Numbered from the stretch's first letter, positions 33,311 through 42,969 are shown. The stretch: DNA of 64,000 nt from Bacillota bacterium (GCA_023396225.1 JAEWWT010000024.1:124001-188000); one strand, 5' to 3'. Notes: a model not told the origin generated them from the sequence alone. A program made the numbers and translations.

Positions 33311-35581
33311 TTATATATTAATCTTTTGATGATCCCGCATGAAATCTTCAAATTTATCAGTAGGCATAGGTCTTCCGAAGAAGTAACCCTGTGCATGATC
33401 ACATCCTGATTCCTTAAGAATTTCTGCTTGCTTTTCAGTTTCAATTCCTTCTGCTATAGTTTCAATTTTCTTTGATTTTGCTATTCTTATAACAGCAGAA
33501 ACAATTTCCCGTGAAATTTCATCATCTTCAAGATACATTATAAAGGATCTGTCTAGCTTAAGAATTGTAATCGGAAGAACCTGAATATAGCTTAATGATG
33601 AATATCCAGTTCCAAAGTCGTCCATAGAAAGTTTTACGCCAAGCTCTTTTAGCTCACGCATTTGAGAAATTGCATGATCAATATCCTTAAGGGCAAGACT
33701 TTCTGTAAGCTCAACATCAAGCCACTTTGCCTCTAAACCTGTCTTTATAAGAGCTTTCTGAATTGAATCCCGTACATCAGTCTGATAAAAATCAACTGCG
33801 GTAAGGTTAATAGAAACAGTAACAGGATCATACCCTTTGTCCTGCCAGTACTTATTCTGACTGCAGGCTTCATAAAGAACGAAGTCGCTGATTTTAGTAA
33901 TGAGCATTGAATTTTCAGCAACAGGAATAAATTCATTTGGCGGAATGATAGTTCCGTCAGGCTTTATCCATCTGATGAGTGCCTCCATGCCTATCAAATC
34001 ACCGTTGGATAAGTTAATCTTTGGCTGATAATATAATACAAGCTCTTTATTTTCAATTGCAAGAGCAAGTTCTTTTTCAATAGTAGTGCTTTCGATAATT
34101 TTATCATGAATTTTATTATCATACCTGACAATAGAGTTTCTGGTACCGTCTGCAAGGCTTAATGAAAATTCTGCATGATCAAGGATATGAGTAAAATCGT
34201 CGCCGCCGTCAGACATCTTGCAGTAACCAGCAGAGCACGTTATAGTTTGTGTTGAAAAAGATTTTTCTGTAATATTTGCAAGACCATTCTGAATTTCCTT
34301 TATAAGATTGACAGGAAGGTCATCATCTCCGGTATCACGGGTAAGAAGTGCAAAATTATCTCCGCCAATTCTAGCAGCGAATCCAAAATCTTTTACTAAA
34401 GCAGTTATAACAGCTGCAAACTCATGCAGAAGATTGTTTCCAGAAAGGTAACCACAAGTATCGTTTATTAGGTGGAAGTTATCAATATCAAAAACAATTA
34501 CCCAGTAATCTATTGTGCAGTTCAGTGAACATTCAAAGGTTTCCTGACCAATCTGCATAAACTTGTTTCTGTTATAGATTTCAGTAATCTCGTCTATGTA
34601 CGCCATTTTTTCAATAATACTGTCTTTTTCCTTGTCCTTAGTTATATCAATGATAGATCCGCCTATACTTGCTTCAAGAATGTCTTTGCTTGGAGATACT
34701 TTATATCTGAACTGATACCAGTGGTATGTTTTATCATAGCACATAGCCCTGAAATCCAGACTGTGTATAGCATTGGAGTCAGTGTAACTTATAACAAGAG
34801 TGCTGATAAGTGAATCAAAGGCAACAACGTCATTTGGATGAATAATCTTTTTTAATTCTTCATATGAGAGATACTGTTTGTTAACCCCAAACATATTCTG
34901 AAGCTGTTCAGAGAGGTAGAGTTCTGTGGAATAAGCTTCTTTAAGAATAAGACCGATTTCGGAAAGTTCCATAGAAAGCGCATATTTATTTTCAGTATCA
35001 GCAAGGTCATTAGCATACTTCATTAATGACTGCTTCATTTCAAGCGTTTCTGTAAGGTCAAAACCAATGGACATCATCAGGTATTTTTTCTGCTTTTTAA
35101 AAGTAGTACAACTCATAATAGAGGTGTTCCATACGGTGCAGACATGTTCACCGCTTTTGGCAACTGCATTGAATTCCTCATCCTTACAGTTAATAATAGC
35201 CTGGAGATTTTCACAGAAAGCATCAGGCGGAAGAACTTTTCTTAATGTAGTTTTATTAAGCAATTCCTCTGCTGTATATCCCATAGTTTTTATAAACTCA
35301 TCGTTAACGTTGACGTAATCAAAATCAGCATCCCATAAAATAACCATAGCATTTATGCTTGTCATTATTTTGGATAACGATTCTTTTTCGTGTCGTTGCT
35401 GATTTGCATTAATATATTTTGCAGCAACAACATAACTTACGGTTGACACAAACTCAACAATAAGGTATGCTAAAATAAAAGTGTTGGCATCTTCAGGACG
35501 CCATAGTATTAAATTTAATGCTATTAATGTTGTAATCAGGTAAAAAGAAACAGCAATAAAAATAGTGTTGTTTTTCTTCAC
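33311..35581 (-). CDS. Membrane PAS-GGDEF-EAL protein, probable cyclic-di-GMP phosphodiesterase
   Basis: The 756-residue protein has two membrane helices (about 8-52), two PAS-like sensor domains (about 70-185 and 205-320), a GGDEF domain (about 330-480) and an EAL domain (about 500-750). The GGDEF signature is degenerate (IGGDNFALL), so diguanylate cyclase activity is doubtful. The EAL domain keeps its metal and catalytic set: GMEALIRW, SINLTAVDF, VELTES, MDDFGTGYSS, LKLDRSF, IAEGIET and QGYFFGRP. It should cleave cyclic-di-GMP to pGpG. It starts with GTG after GGGGGTGAT and is transcribed divergently from the two-component operon. Confidence 0.93.
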   Translation of the reverse strand: MKKNNTIFIAVSFYLITTLIALNLILWRPEDANTFILAYLIVEFVSTVSYVVAAKYINANQQRHEKESLSKIMTSINAMVILWDADFDYVNVNDEFIKTMGYTAEELLNKTTLRKVLPPDAFCENLQAIINCKDEEFNAVAKSGEHVCTVWNTSIMSCTTFKKQKKYLMMSIGFDLTETLEMKQSLMKYANDLADTENKYALSMELSEIGLILKEAYSTELYLSEQLQNMFGVNKQYLSYEELKKIIHPNDVVAFDSLISTLVISYTDSNAIHSLDFRAMCYDKTYHWYQFRYKVSPSKDILEASIGGSIIDITKDKEKDSIIEKMAYIDEITEIYNRNKFMQIGQETFECSLNCTIDYWVIVFDIDNFHLINDTCGYLSGNNLLHEFAAVITALVKDFGFAARIGGDNFALLTRDTGDDDLPVNLIKEIQNGLANITEKSFSTQTITCSAGYCKMSDGGDDFTHILDHAEFSLSLADGTRNSIVRYDNKIHDKIIESTTIEKELALAIENKELVLYYQPKINLSNGDLIGMEALIRWIKPDGTIIPPNEFIPVAENSMLITKISDFVLYEACSQNKYWQDKGYDPVTVSINLTAVDFYQTDVRDSIQKALIKTGLEAKWLDVELTESLALKDIDHAISQMRELKELGVKLSMDDFGTGYSSLSYIQVLPITILKLDRSFIMYLEDDEISREIVSAVIRIAKSKKIETIAEGIETEKQAEILKESGCDHAQGYFFGRPMPTDKFEDFMRDHQKINI

Positions 35582-35627
35582 AAAATATCACCCCCGCCGC
35601 AAAAACTTATAACATATATACAAATTA

Positions 35628-35679
35628 ATTATATATGTTAACAACGATTTTGTCAATAATATTTATAATTTATTGACAA
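35628..35679. promoter_or_regulatory. Divergent promoter region with a ten-base-pair dyad
   Basis: On the minus strand TTGACA (35656-35651), 17 bases, TATAAT (35633-35628) is a perfect sigma-A promoter for the EAL gene. TTGTCAATAA (35650-35659) and TTATTGACAA (35670-35679) form a perfect dyad; it contains the minus -35 and a plus-strand TTGACA (35673-35678) aimed at the response-regulator gene, whose -10 is not clear. One protein bound here could control both directions. Confidence 0.6.
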
Positions 35680-35764
35680 ATATGAGCAGATATTTCATAC
35701 GTTATACACAATTGCATGATAAAATATTAACTAAAATAAAATCATTTAGAAATGAGGATAGCAG

Positions 35765-36436
35765 ATGCCAAGGATTTTAATTGTCGACGATGAAAAGATG
35801 ATTCGCAATGTTGTCAAGGAGTATGCGGAGTTTGATGGCTATGAAACCGCTGAGGCCGAGGACGGAATGCAGGCAGTTGAGATATGTAGGAATCATGATT
35901 TTGATATAATTATAATGGATGTAATGATGCCAAAGCTTGACGGTTATTCTGCTGTCAAGGAAATTCATAAAACTAAAAAAATACCTGTGATAATGCTTTC
36001 GGCAAGAGGTGAAGAATATGATAAGCTTTTTGGTTTTGAAATAGGTGTCGATGACTATGTTGTCAAGCCGTTTTCTCCAAAGGAGCTTCTTGCAAGAATG
36101 AGAGCAATTATCAAGCGTTCTACAGCACAGGAAAATAAAATGGATAAGCTTTGCTTTGAGGGACTTACAATAAATCTTACCGGCAGGGAAGTTACAGTTG
36201 ACGGAAAACCTGTAGCACTTACTCCAAAGGAGTATGATCTGCTGTTCTTCCTTGTTAAGAATAAGGGCATTGCCTTATCCAGAGAAAAGCTTCTTGAAGA
36301 AGTCTGGGGGTACGACTTCTATGGTGATGACCGTACTGTTGACACACATATAAAGATGCTGAGGAATTCACTTGGACAGTACAGAAAATTTGTTGTTACC
36401 TTACGAGGAATGGGGTACAAGTTTGAAGTTAACTGA
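35765..36436 (+). CDS. Two-component response regulator, OmpR/PhoB family
   Basis: The 223-residue regulator has an intact receiver: acidic pair in IVDDE, phospho-acceptor Asp in IIIMDVMMP, Ser in MLSAR and Lys in VVKPFSP. The C-terminal winged helix (about 130-223) contains LTPKEYDLLFFLVKNKGIALSREKLL and RTVDTHIKMLRNSLG. The kinase gene follows, overlapping by 14 bases. The signal and targets are unknown. It contrasts with the degenerate regulator at 6455-7180. Confidence 0.95.
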   Translation: MPRILIVDDEKMIRNVVKEYAEFDGYETAEAEDGMQAVEICRNHDFDIIIMDVMMPKLDGYSAVKEIHKTKKIPVIMLSARGEEYDKLFGFEIGVDDYVVKPFSPKELLARMRAIIKRSTAQENKMDKLCFEGLTINLTGREVTVDGKPVALTPKEYDLLFFLVKNKGIALSREKLLEEVWGYDFYGDDRTVDTHIKMLRNSLGQYRKFVVTLRGMGYKFEVN

Positions 36437-37853
36437 GAATCATAGGGGTAACATAAGTCTTAGATCGACAATATGGCTTTATTTTGCAATTTTTATTTCA
36501 AGTATTTTGATTTTGTTGTGGTTTTCTTTTGTTGTTTCATTGGAAAGCAACTATAAGAACATGAAAACAAGAAGCATACTTGAAATTGCAAATTATATTG
36601 TCAAATGTCTGAACAATGAATCTATAACTGGGGAGGATATAGAAGAACTTGACAATATAGCCTATGCTAATGATATGTGTGTATATATTGAAAATAGTTA
36701 TGGGTTCCCAATTTATTCATATGACATGATGGGTGGGAATGGCCTCATTCAAGGTGAACAGAGCGTAAACCTTTATAAGTACAGAGAAAAGGTTCAGGAA
36801 AGCTCAAACGGAATTTATTATGTCGAAACTTCAAATCCGAGATTTAATAATGATATGCTTTTGTTTGTAATGCAGGTTAAAACAGCAAGCGGTCAGGTAT
36901 TGTATGTATATCTCAATACTTCACTTGAACCTCTTGATTCTACAACTGACATCATCAAAACGCAAATTCAGTTTATCAGTATTCTTTTGCTTGTTCTCGG
37001 ACTGGGCATTTCATTCTTTCTGTCAAAACTTATTGCAACTCCTATTGCAAAAATTACACATTCTGCTAAAAAATTAGCACAGATGGACTATTCTGCTAAG
37101 TTTGATGGGCGTGGATACAGTGAAACTGAAACGCTGGCCGAAGCTCTTAACTATGCAAGCAGTGAAATGTCAAAGGTTGATACTCTAAGAAAAGACCTTA
37201 TAGCAAACATTTCACATGACCTCAGAACGCCGCTGACAATGGTAAAGGCTTATGCAGAAATGATCCGTGACTTATCCGGTGATAATCCTCAGAAGCGTAA
37301 TGAGCATGTTGGTATTATTATTGAGGAGAGTGACAGACTGGCTGCACTTGTAAATGACATACTTGATCTCTCAAAACTTGAGAGCGATTCCATGAATATT
37401 CAAAAGACAGAATTCTGTATATCTGATACACTTTCTTCAATCCTTGACAGGTATAAGCTTATTTCTGAACAGAAGGAATATAAATTTATTCTGAATATTG
37501 ACGAGAGGACAAATGTTACCGCTGATCAGATTAAGATTGAACAGGTTATATATAATCTTATTAACAATGCTATAAATTACTCCGGTAATGACAAGACAAT
37601 CTATATAAATCAGATTAACCAAAAAAATGTTGTAAGGATTGAGGTTACAGATACGGGCAAGGGTATTGAGTCTGAACTGCTGCCATTGATTTTCGACAGA
37701 TACTATCGTGCTGAAAAGAGTAAGCGTGAAGTTGTCGGCACAGGACTTGGGCTTTCAATTGTAAAGCAGATTCTTGAAAAGCATAATTATCAATTCGGTG
37801 TTAAATCTGAACTTGGAAAAGGAAGTACATTCTGGTTTGAAATAAAGAAATAA
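36423..37853 (+). CDS. Membrane sensor histidine kinase
   Basis: The 476-residue kinase has two membrane helices (about 13-38 and 178-200), an extracytoplasmic sensor of about 140 residues between them, a HAMP linker (IATPIAKITHSAKKLAQMDYSA), HisKA with the phospho-His in NISHDLRTPLTM, and the ATPase boxes VIYNLINNAINYS, DTGKGI, and GTGLGLSIVKQI. I start at the TTG at 36423 inside the end of the regulator gene; the ribosome site is weak (GGGG seven bases upstream), which fits translational coupling. A more upstream TTG at 36372 is unlikely. Confidence 0.93.
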   Translation: MKLTENHRGNISLRSTIWLYFAIFISSILILLWFSFVVSLESNYKNMKTRSILEIANYIVKCLNNESITGEDIEELDNIAYANDMCVYIENSYGFPIYSYDMMGGNGLIQGEQSVNLYKYREKVQESSNGIYYVETSNPRFNNDMLLFVMQVKTASGQVLYVYLNTSLEPLDSTTDIIKTQIQFISILLLVLGLGISFFLSKLIATPIAKITHSAKKLAQMDYSAKFDGRGYSETETLAEALNYASSEMSKVDTLRKDLIANISHDLRTPLTMVKAYAEMIRDLSGDNPQKRNEHVGIIIEESDRLAALVNDILDLSKLESDSMNIQKTEFCISDTLSSILDRYKLISEQKEYKFILNIDERTNVTADQIKIEQVIYNLINNAINYSGNDKTIYINQINQKNVVRIEVTDTGKGIESELLPLIFDRYYRAEKSKREVVGTGLGLSIVKQILEKHNYQFGVKSELGKGSTFWFEIKK

Positions 37854-37855
37854 GA

Positions 37856-37884
37856 AAAACGTCTTTCATTACGAAAGACGTTTT
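37856..37884. terminator. Terminator between histidine kinase and ComFB genes
   Basis: AAAACGTCTTTC (37856-37867) pairs with GAAAGACGTTTT (37873-37884) around five bases, followed by more T. It serves convergent transcripts. Confidence 0.9.
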
Positions 37885-37897
37885 TTAATTAGTACAA

Positions 37898-38158
37898 TCA
37901 GTGATGCGGATCTGCACTTACGGCATTGATTGCCTTTATTATTGCAATATCAATATCAACGGTATTCTGATATTTCGAGTTGTTGAGTTTGGTAAACAAC
38001 TCTCCCTTATGAGAATTAACATACTGTGGTTTTAATTCATTAAGTGTAAATGCAAGCATATCATCATAGCATTTTTCACACTTGCAGCAGTTACAGGTTT
38101 TCAGCAATTCATCAAGTCTTTGGCGTACTATTATTTCAGTCATATTGACAAGAGCCAT
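37898..38158 (-). CDS. ComFB-family protein, putative cyclic-dinucleotide receptor
   Basis: The 86-residue protein matches the late-competence ComFB domain: VRQRLDELL, then a cysteine cluster CNCCKCEKC, and DMLAFTLNELKPQYV. ComFB-like proteins in cyanobacteria have been reported to bind cyclic dinucleotides. The cysteine cluster is consistent with zinc. The ATG at 38158 follows AGAGGTGG by a few bases. It lies downstream of the DUF1015 gene in the same orientation. Two EAL-type proteins in the window make a cyclic-di-GMP role attractive but unproven. Confidence 0.8.
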   Translation of the reverse strand: MALVNMTEIIVRQRLDELLKTCNCCKCEKCYDDMLAFTLNELKPQYVNSHKGELFTKLNNSKYQNTVDIDIAIIKAINAVSADPHH

Positions 38159-38203
38159 AAAGCCACCTCTTTCGATTAATGTCATTCTTACTTGGTAATA
38201 TAT

Positions 38204-39493
38204 TCATCTGTCAGCAAACTTGTTCATTACCATTCCTGTAATAAGTTTTGGATAAAAATAAGTTGACTTTTGAGGCATTTTTTCTGATGCAAGAGCAACG
38301 TCACGGATTTCTTCAACTCTTGTAGGGTTGAGAATGAATGAGCAGTTTGCATTTCCGAAGTCAACTGCCTCGAGCGCCTCATCCAGTGAACGGGTATAAG
38401 TAAGATTAATCTGATTAGCCATGTTTTCTTTGTCTATACCGAGAATTCTTTCAAGAACAAGTGTATGAAGAATAGAAACATCCAATCCACAGTAAGCATC
38501 TGATTTGTCAGGTAAAAATTCTTTTACAGCCATCTCATTTTTAAGAATCATAACTGTGCATTTCCCCTTGCCTGTATAAAGTGCAAATGCCTTTTTTCCG
38601 TTCTTGTAAAGTTCATTGAGTGATGCCTGCATTCTTTCCTGTGAAGGAGCCTCTGCAATATCAAAATATGCTCTGCACTTTTCAATAAGTACACTTGCAT
38701 CAAAATTATTGAGATCTTTTACAATTCTGTGTGTCGGGAATACAACAAGACCTTTGTTTTCCATGTTAACAAGCATTATGGAGATATATGAGCTTAAATC
38801 TCCATCCTGTGCCTTGCCTTCTTCAACAAGATGACGGTGGAAGTTAAGTGCTGTTTCATAACGGTGATGACCATCAGCAATGTAAAGCTTCTTGTCAGCA
38901 AATATGCGTTCAAGCTTGCTGATAACAGCCTCATCAGTTACACACCACATCTTATGAACTGTTCCGTCAGGGTCAGTAACCTTCATATCAGGTGCACATG
39001 AGGAACAGGAGTTAATTGTATTGTAAGCTGCCCCATCCTCATCCATATAGAGTGAGTAAATCTGGCTGAAATTGCAGTAGGTTTCGCTCATGAGATTGAA
39101 TCTGTCTGCCTTTGCTTTTGAGAGGGTTTCTTCATGAGGGAGAACAATTCCTTTTGAGAATTCTTCAAGCTTTACAAGTGAAACAAATCCTTTTATAGCC
39201 TGCCTTGCTCCGTTAGCTGTAAACTCCATTTCATAAACATAAATTGAACTTTTATCATCCTGACGGAGAACGCCGCTAGCAAACCAGCTTTCAAGCGTTT
39301 TTCCTGCTTCAGCATAACGTGTGTCGCCGCCCTTAGGAAGCTCAAGTCTGATAATATTGTATTCATTGTTCTTAATATAATCTTCCCTCTGCTTATCAGA
39401 TATAATATCATACGGAGGACATACAAGTGAGTTGAGATCTCCACCTTTGGAGGTATCATATCTCATGCCGTTGAATGCTTTAATTTCAGCCAT
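38204..39493 (-). CDS. DUF1015 family protein
   Basis: The 429-residue protein has the DUF1015 features IKAFNGMRYDT, VCPPYDIISD, GIVLPHEETLSKAKADRF, and YIADGHHRYETALNF. The family is widespread among anaerobes and its role is not established. The ATG at 39493 gives the expected N-terminus. The nearest good SD lies 32 bases upstream, and a perfect hairpin occupies most of the interval. It sits between secA and the ComFB gene, all on the minus strand. Confidence 0.9.
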   Translation of the reverse strand: MAEIKAFNGMRYDTSKGGDLNSLVCPPYDIISDKQREDYIKNNEYNIIRLELPKGGDTRYAEAGKTLESWFASGVLRQDDKSSIYVYEMEFTANGARQAIKGFVSLVKLEEFSKGIVLPHEETLSKAKADRFNLMSETYCNFSQIYSLYMDEDGAAYNTINSCSSCAPDMKVTDPDGTVHKMWCVTDEAVISKLERIFADKKLYIADGHHRYETALNFHRHLVEEGKAQDGDLSSYISIMLVNMENKGLVVFPTHRIVKDLNNFDASVLIEKCRAYFDIAEAPSQERMQASLNELYKNGKKAFALYTGKGKCTVMILKNEMAVKEFLPDKSDAYCGLDVSILHTLVLERILGIDKENMANQINLTYTRSLDEALEAVDFGNANCSFILNPTRVEEIRDVALASEKMPQKSTYFYPKLITGMVMNKFADR

Positions 39494-39502
39494 AATTACG
39501 CC

Positions 39503-39530
39503 ATGCTGCCAATACGGCAGCATATCTCCT
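39503..39530 (-). promoter_or_regulatory. SD-hairpin-start element of the DUF1015 gene
   Basis: On the minus strand AGGAG (39530-39526) is followed by ATGCTGCC (39523-39516), loop GTATT, GGCAGCAT (39510-39503), a perfect eight-base-pair stem, and then nine bases to the ATG at 39493. Linear SD-to-start distance is 32; with the 21-base hairpin looped out it is 11. The hairpin length (21) equals that before the radical-SAM gene at 4699-4719. Confidence 0.55.
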
Positions 39531-39554
39531 TTCAAAATGTTATTTCAACAGAAT

Positions 39555-42299
39555 TTACTTCAAGTCAAGTCCGCAGCAGTTCTTGTATTTCTTGCCGCTT
39601 CCGCAAGGACATGGATCATTTCTTCCGATTTTCTTGCCTTTTCTGATAGGCTGTTTTTCAACACTTCCGTCATTGCCTGTATCCATAGGCTGCATTACAC
39701 GTTCCCTCTTAGGAGCATCCTCATCCTTCTTCATCTGAATTGTGAAGAGAAGTCTGATTGTTTCTTCACGGATGGATTCAATCATAGCGTCGAACATCTC
39801 AAAGCCTTCGTAACGGTATTCAACAACAGGGTTCTTCTGGCCGTATGATCTGAGACCGATACCTTTTCTAAGTTCATCCATGTCGTCGATATGAGCCATC
39901 CATTTAACGTCAACAACCTTAAGGAGAACAACCCTTTCAAGTTCTCTGAGAACTTCTTCTCCGAGATCCTTTTCACGTTTTGTATAGAATTCAAGTGCAC
40001 GCTGAGAGAGAGTTTCTATAATTTTATCCTTGGTTATATCAGAGAGTTCTTCAGTTGTATATCTAAAATCACTTTTTACTGTAAACAGACCCATGAAGTG
40101 TTCACGGAGACCATCAAGATTCCAGTCATCATGAGCGCCGTCATCAAGGAGATATGCATTTACACCGTCAGAAATCATATCTTTAATCATCTTGGTAATA
40201 TATTCGTGAATATCCTCGCCGTTAAGAACCTTTTCACGCTGACCGTAGATAATTGTACGCTGTGTTGACATAACATCATCATAATTAAGAACGTTCTTTC
40301 TGATTCCGAAGTTACGTCCTTCAACCTTCTTCTGTGATGATGCTATAACAGAAGTAAGCATTCTTGATTCGATCGGCATTGTTTCTTCAACGTTAAGCGT
40401 ATTCATCATTCCAGTAAGTCTGTCACCGCCGAATAAACGCATAAGATCATCTTCAAGAGAAAGGAAGAATTGGCTTTCACCTTCGTCACCCTGACGTCCT
40501 GCACGTCCTCTTAGCTGATTGTCAATACGTCTTGATTCGTGACGTTCAGTACCGATAATGTACAAGCCGCCTGCTTCTCTTACCTTGTCAGCTTTTGACT
40601 TTACTTCTTCATTATATTTTTCATAAAGCTCTCTGTATTTAGCCCTTGCATCAAGAATAGCTTGATCATCAGTTTCAGCAAAGCTGATAGCTTCATTGAT
40701 GAGATCTTCTTCAATGCCAAGCTTTTTCATTTCAGCCTTAGCCTTGTATTCGGCATTACCGCCGAGGATAATATCCGTACCACGTCCTGCCATGTTGGTA
40801 GCAATTGTTACGGCGCCGTATTTACCAGCCTGAGCAACGATTTCAGCTTCCTTAGCATGCTGCTTTGCATTGAGAACTTCGTGCTTGATCCCCTTCTTTG
40901 AAAGCATCTTAGAAAGAAGTTCTGATTTTTCAATTGAAATTGTACCGACAAGGACAGGCTGTCCCTTTTCATGACACTCAACAATCCTGTCGATAACGCA
41001 CTTAAACTTTCCAAGTTCTGTCTTATAAACAACATCAGGATGGTCAATTCTCTTTATTGGACGGTTTGTAGGTATTTCTATAACATCAAGCTTGTAGATT
41101 TCTCTGAATTCATCTTCTTCTGTCATAGCAGTACCAGTCATACCGGATAGCTTTTTATAAAGACGGAAGTAGTTCTGGAATGTAATACTTGCAAGAGTTT
41201 TTGACTCATGAGCAACCTTTACGCCTTCCTTTGCTTCAATAGCCTGATGCAGACCATCGTTGTAACGTCTGCCCATCATAAGACGGCCTGTGAATTCATC
41301 AACAATGATAACTTCTCCGTCATTTACAACATAGTCAATATCAAGCTTCATTACTCCATTAGCCTTGATAGCCTGGTTAATATGGTGAAGCAGTGTTGAG
41401 TTATCGGCATCATAAAGGTTTGTAACATTGAAGTGTTTTTCAGCCTTTTTAACGCCCTGTCTTGTTATTGTAGCGGTTTTAGCCTTTTCGTCAATGATAT
41501 AGTCGCTGTTTTCAGAAACATCTTCCTGATCAAGTTTGTTATCCATTTCAACAACAATATAAGGCTTAAGTGTTTTTGCAAATTTATCTGCCTGAGTATA
41601 AAGTTCTGTTGACTTATCTCCACGTCCTGAAATAATAAGAGGTGTTCTGGCTTCATCTATAAGTATTGAGTCAACTTCGTCGACAATAGCATAATGATGT
41701 CCGCGCTGAACTTTTTCCTTTGCATAGATTACCATGTTGTCACGCAGATAGTCAAAACCAAATTCATTGTTTGTACCGTATGTGATATCACAGTTATATG
41801 CTTCACGTCTTTCATCGTTGTTCATTTCGTGAAGGATACAGCCGATTGTAAGTCCGAGGTATCTGTATACCTTACCCATTTCTTCTGACTGAAACTTTGC
41901 GAGGTAGTCGTTTACTGTTACGACATGGACTCCGCCGCCCTCAAGAGCATTAAGGTATGATGCACAGCATGCAACAAGAGTTTTACCTTCACCTGTTCTC
42001 ATTTCAGCAATACGTCCCTGATGAAGAACTATTGCACCGATGAGCTGAACAGGGAATGGTTTCTTACCAAGTACTCTCCATGCAGCTTCTCTTACTGTTG
42101 CAAGAGCTTCAGGAAGTATATCATCAAGAGTTTCACCATCTGCAAGTCTTTTCTTTAAAACTGCTGTCTGATTTTTAAGAGTTTCCTCTGACATGGCAGC
42201 ATAATCATCTTCAAGATTAATAACACTTTGTTTTATTGGATCAATTTTTTTAAGTTCACGCTTGCTGTAATTTCCAAACAATCCGTCCAAGAGTCCCAT
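39555..42299 (-). CDS. secA: Preprotein translocase ATPase SecA
   Basis: SecA drives Sec-dependent protein export. The 914-residue protein has Walker A (MRTGEGKTL), the DEVDSILIDEARTPLIISG helicase motif II, TNMAGRGTDI, GLYIIGTERHESRRIDNQLRGRAGRQGD-type segments, and the C-terminal SEC-C zinc motif (CPCGSGKKYKNCC). The ATG at 42299 follows AAAGGTGGA. It appears to be the first gene of a run with DUF1015 and ComFB. Confidence 0.97.
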   Translation of the reverse strand: MGLLDGLFGNYSKRELKKIDPIKQSVINLEDDYAAMSEETLKNQTAVLKKRLADGETLDDILPEALATVREAAWRVLGKKPFPVQLIGAIVLHQGRIAEMRTGEGKTLVACCASYLNALEGGGVHVVTVNDYLAKFQSEEMGKVYRYLGLTIGCILHEMNNDERREAYNCDITYGTNNEFGFDYLRDNMVIYAKEKVQRGHHYAIVDEVDSILIDEARTPLIISGRGDKSTELYTQADKFAKTLKPYIVVEMDNKLDQEDVSENSDYIIDEKAKTATITRQGVKKAEKHFNVTNLYDADNSTLLHHINQAIKANGVMKLDIDYVVNDGEVIIVDEFTGRLMMGRRYNDGLHQAIEAKEGVKVAHESKTLASITFQNYFRLYKKLSGMTGTAMTEEDEFREIYKLDVIEIPTNRPIKRIDHPDVVYKTELGKFKCVIDRIVECHEKGQPVLVGTISIEKSELLSKMLSKKGIKHEVLNAKQHAKEAEIVAQAGKYGAVTIATNMAGRGTDIILGGNAEYKAKAEMKKLGIEEDLINEAISFAETDDQAILDARAKYRELYEKYNEEVKSKADKVREAGGLYIIGTERHESRRIDNQLRGRAGRQGDEGESQFFLSLEDDLMRLFGGDRLTGMMNTLNVEETMPIESRMLTSVIASSQKKVEGRNFGIRKNVLNYDDVMSTQRTIIYGQREKVLNGEDIHEYITKMIKDMISDGVNAYLLDDGAHDDWNLDGLREHFMGLFTVKSDFRYTTEELSDITKDKIIETLSQRALEFYTKREKDLGEEVLRELERVVLLKVVDVKWMAHIDDMDELRKGIGLRSYGQKNPVVEYRYEGFEMFDAMIESIREETIRLLFTIQMKKDEDAPKRERVMQPMDTGNDGSVEKQPIRKGKKIGRNDPCPCGSGKKYKNCCGLDLK

Positions 42300-42520
42300 T
42301 TTTATTCCACCTTTATATATAATTACCCATTTTATACTATTAGCATACTTATAAAGTATAACACAGTTTAAAATCATTATCAAGCGTATATAAGAAATTT
42401 ATCTGCATTTCTGTCTATTTTGACATAAAGTCGACTAGGCATATAATGCGTAAGGTTTATGGCGTATTGCATAGTATTTATGATTAATAAGTAATATTTG
42501 ATTATGTAAAAAAATAATAA

Positions 42521-42549
42521 TTGACAAATTAATATAAAAGTGTTAATAT
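42521..42549 (+). promoter_or_regulatory. Promoter of RNase P RNA
   Basis: TTGACA (42521-42526), 17 bases, TAATAT (42544-42549), placing the start near 42556. The 42300-42520 stretch contains no gene I can support. Confidence 0.75.
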
Positions 42550-42555
42550 AATAAC

Positions 42556-42904
42556 TGCAAGTAAGCTATGCGGTTGAACACTGCGTGAGCAGAGTTAGGA
42601 AAGTCCGGGCATCAAAGAGCAGGGTAGCTGCCAACAGCAGCCGAGGGCGACCTTAGTGCAAGTGCAACAGAGATATACCGCCTGAGATTTATTTCAGGTA
42701 AGGGTGGAAAGGTGAGGTAAGAGCTCACCGTCATACAGGTGACTGTATGGACATGTAAACCATACCCGATGCAACGTCTGATGGTACAGTGCGTCAATGT
42801 CTGCTCGGCAGGCGTATTGTAATGACGGCTAGAGCGTTTCGGCAACGATTCGCCCAGATAGATTTCCGCACACGACAAAACCCGGCTTATCGGCTTAGTT
42901 GCGA
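42556..42904 (+). ncRNA. rnpB: RNase P RNA
   Basis: The RNA is the catalytic part of RNase P, which trims tRNA 5' ends. Diagnostic conserved blocks are AGGAAAGTCCGGGC near the 5' end and AGATAGATTTCCGC with ACAAAACCCGGCTTAT near the 3' end. The terminal P1 helix can be drawn from GCAAGTAAGCT (42557-42567) and GGCTTAGTTGC (42892-42902), eleven positions with one G-G mismatch and one G-U, which sets the ends to within a few bases. It has its own promoter and terminator. The modulator protein gene rnpM lies at 16904-17176. Confidence 0.96.
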
Positions 42905-42940
42905 AAAATGACAAACACTCCGGTCTGCATACGGAGTTGT

Positions 42941-42969
42941 ACGTGTAGATCCTTTTTGGATCTACACGT
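42941..42969 (+). terminator. Terminator of rnpB
   Basis: ACGTGTAGATCC (42941-42952) pairs with GGATCTACACGT (42958-42969) around T5, followed by T5. Confidence 0.92.

Noticed and set aside
35702..35707. TTATAC as -10 for the response-regulator gene with TTGACA at 35673.
   Set aside because: The spacer would be 23 bases, too long.
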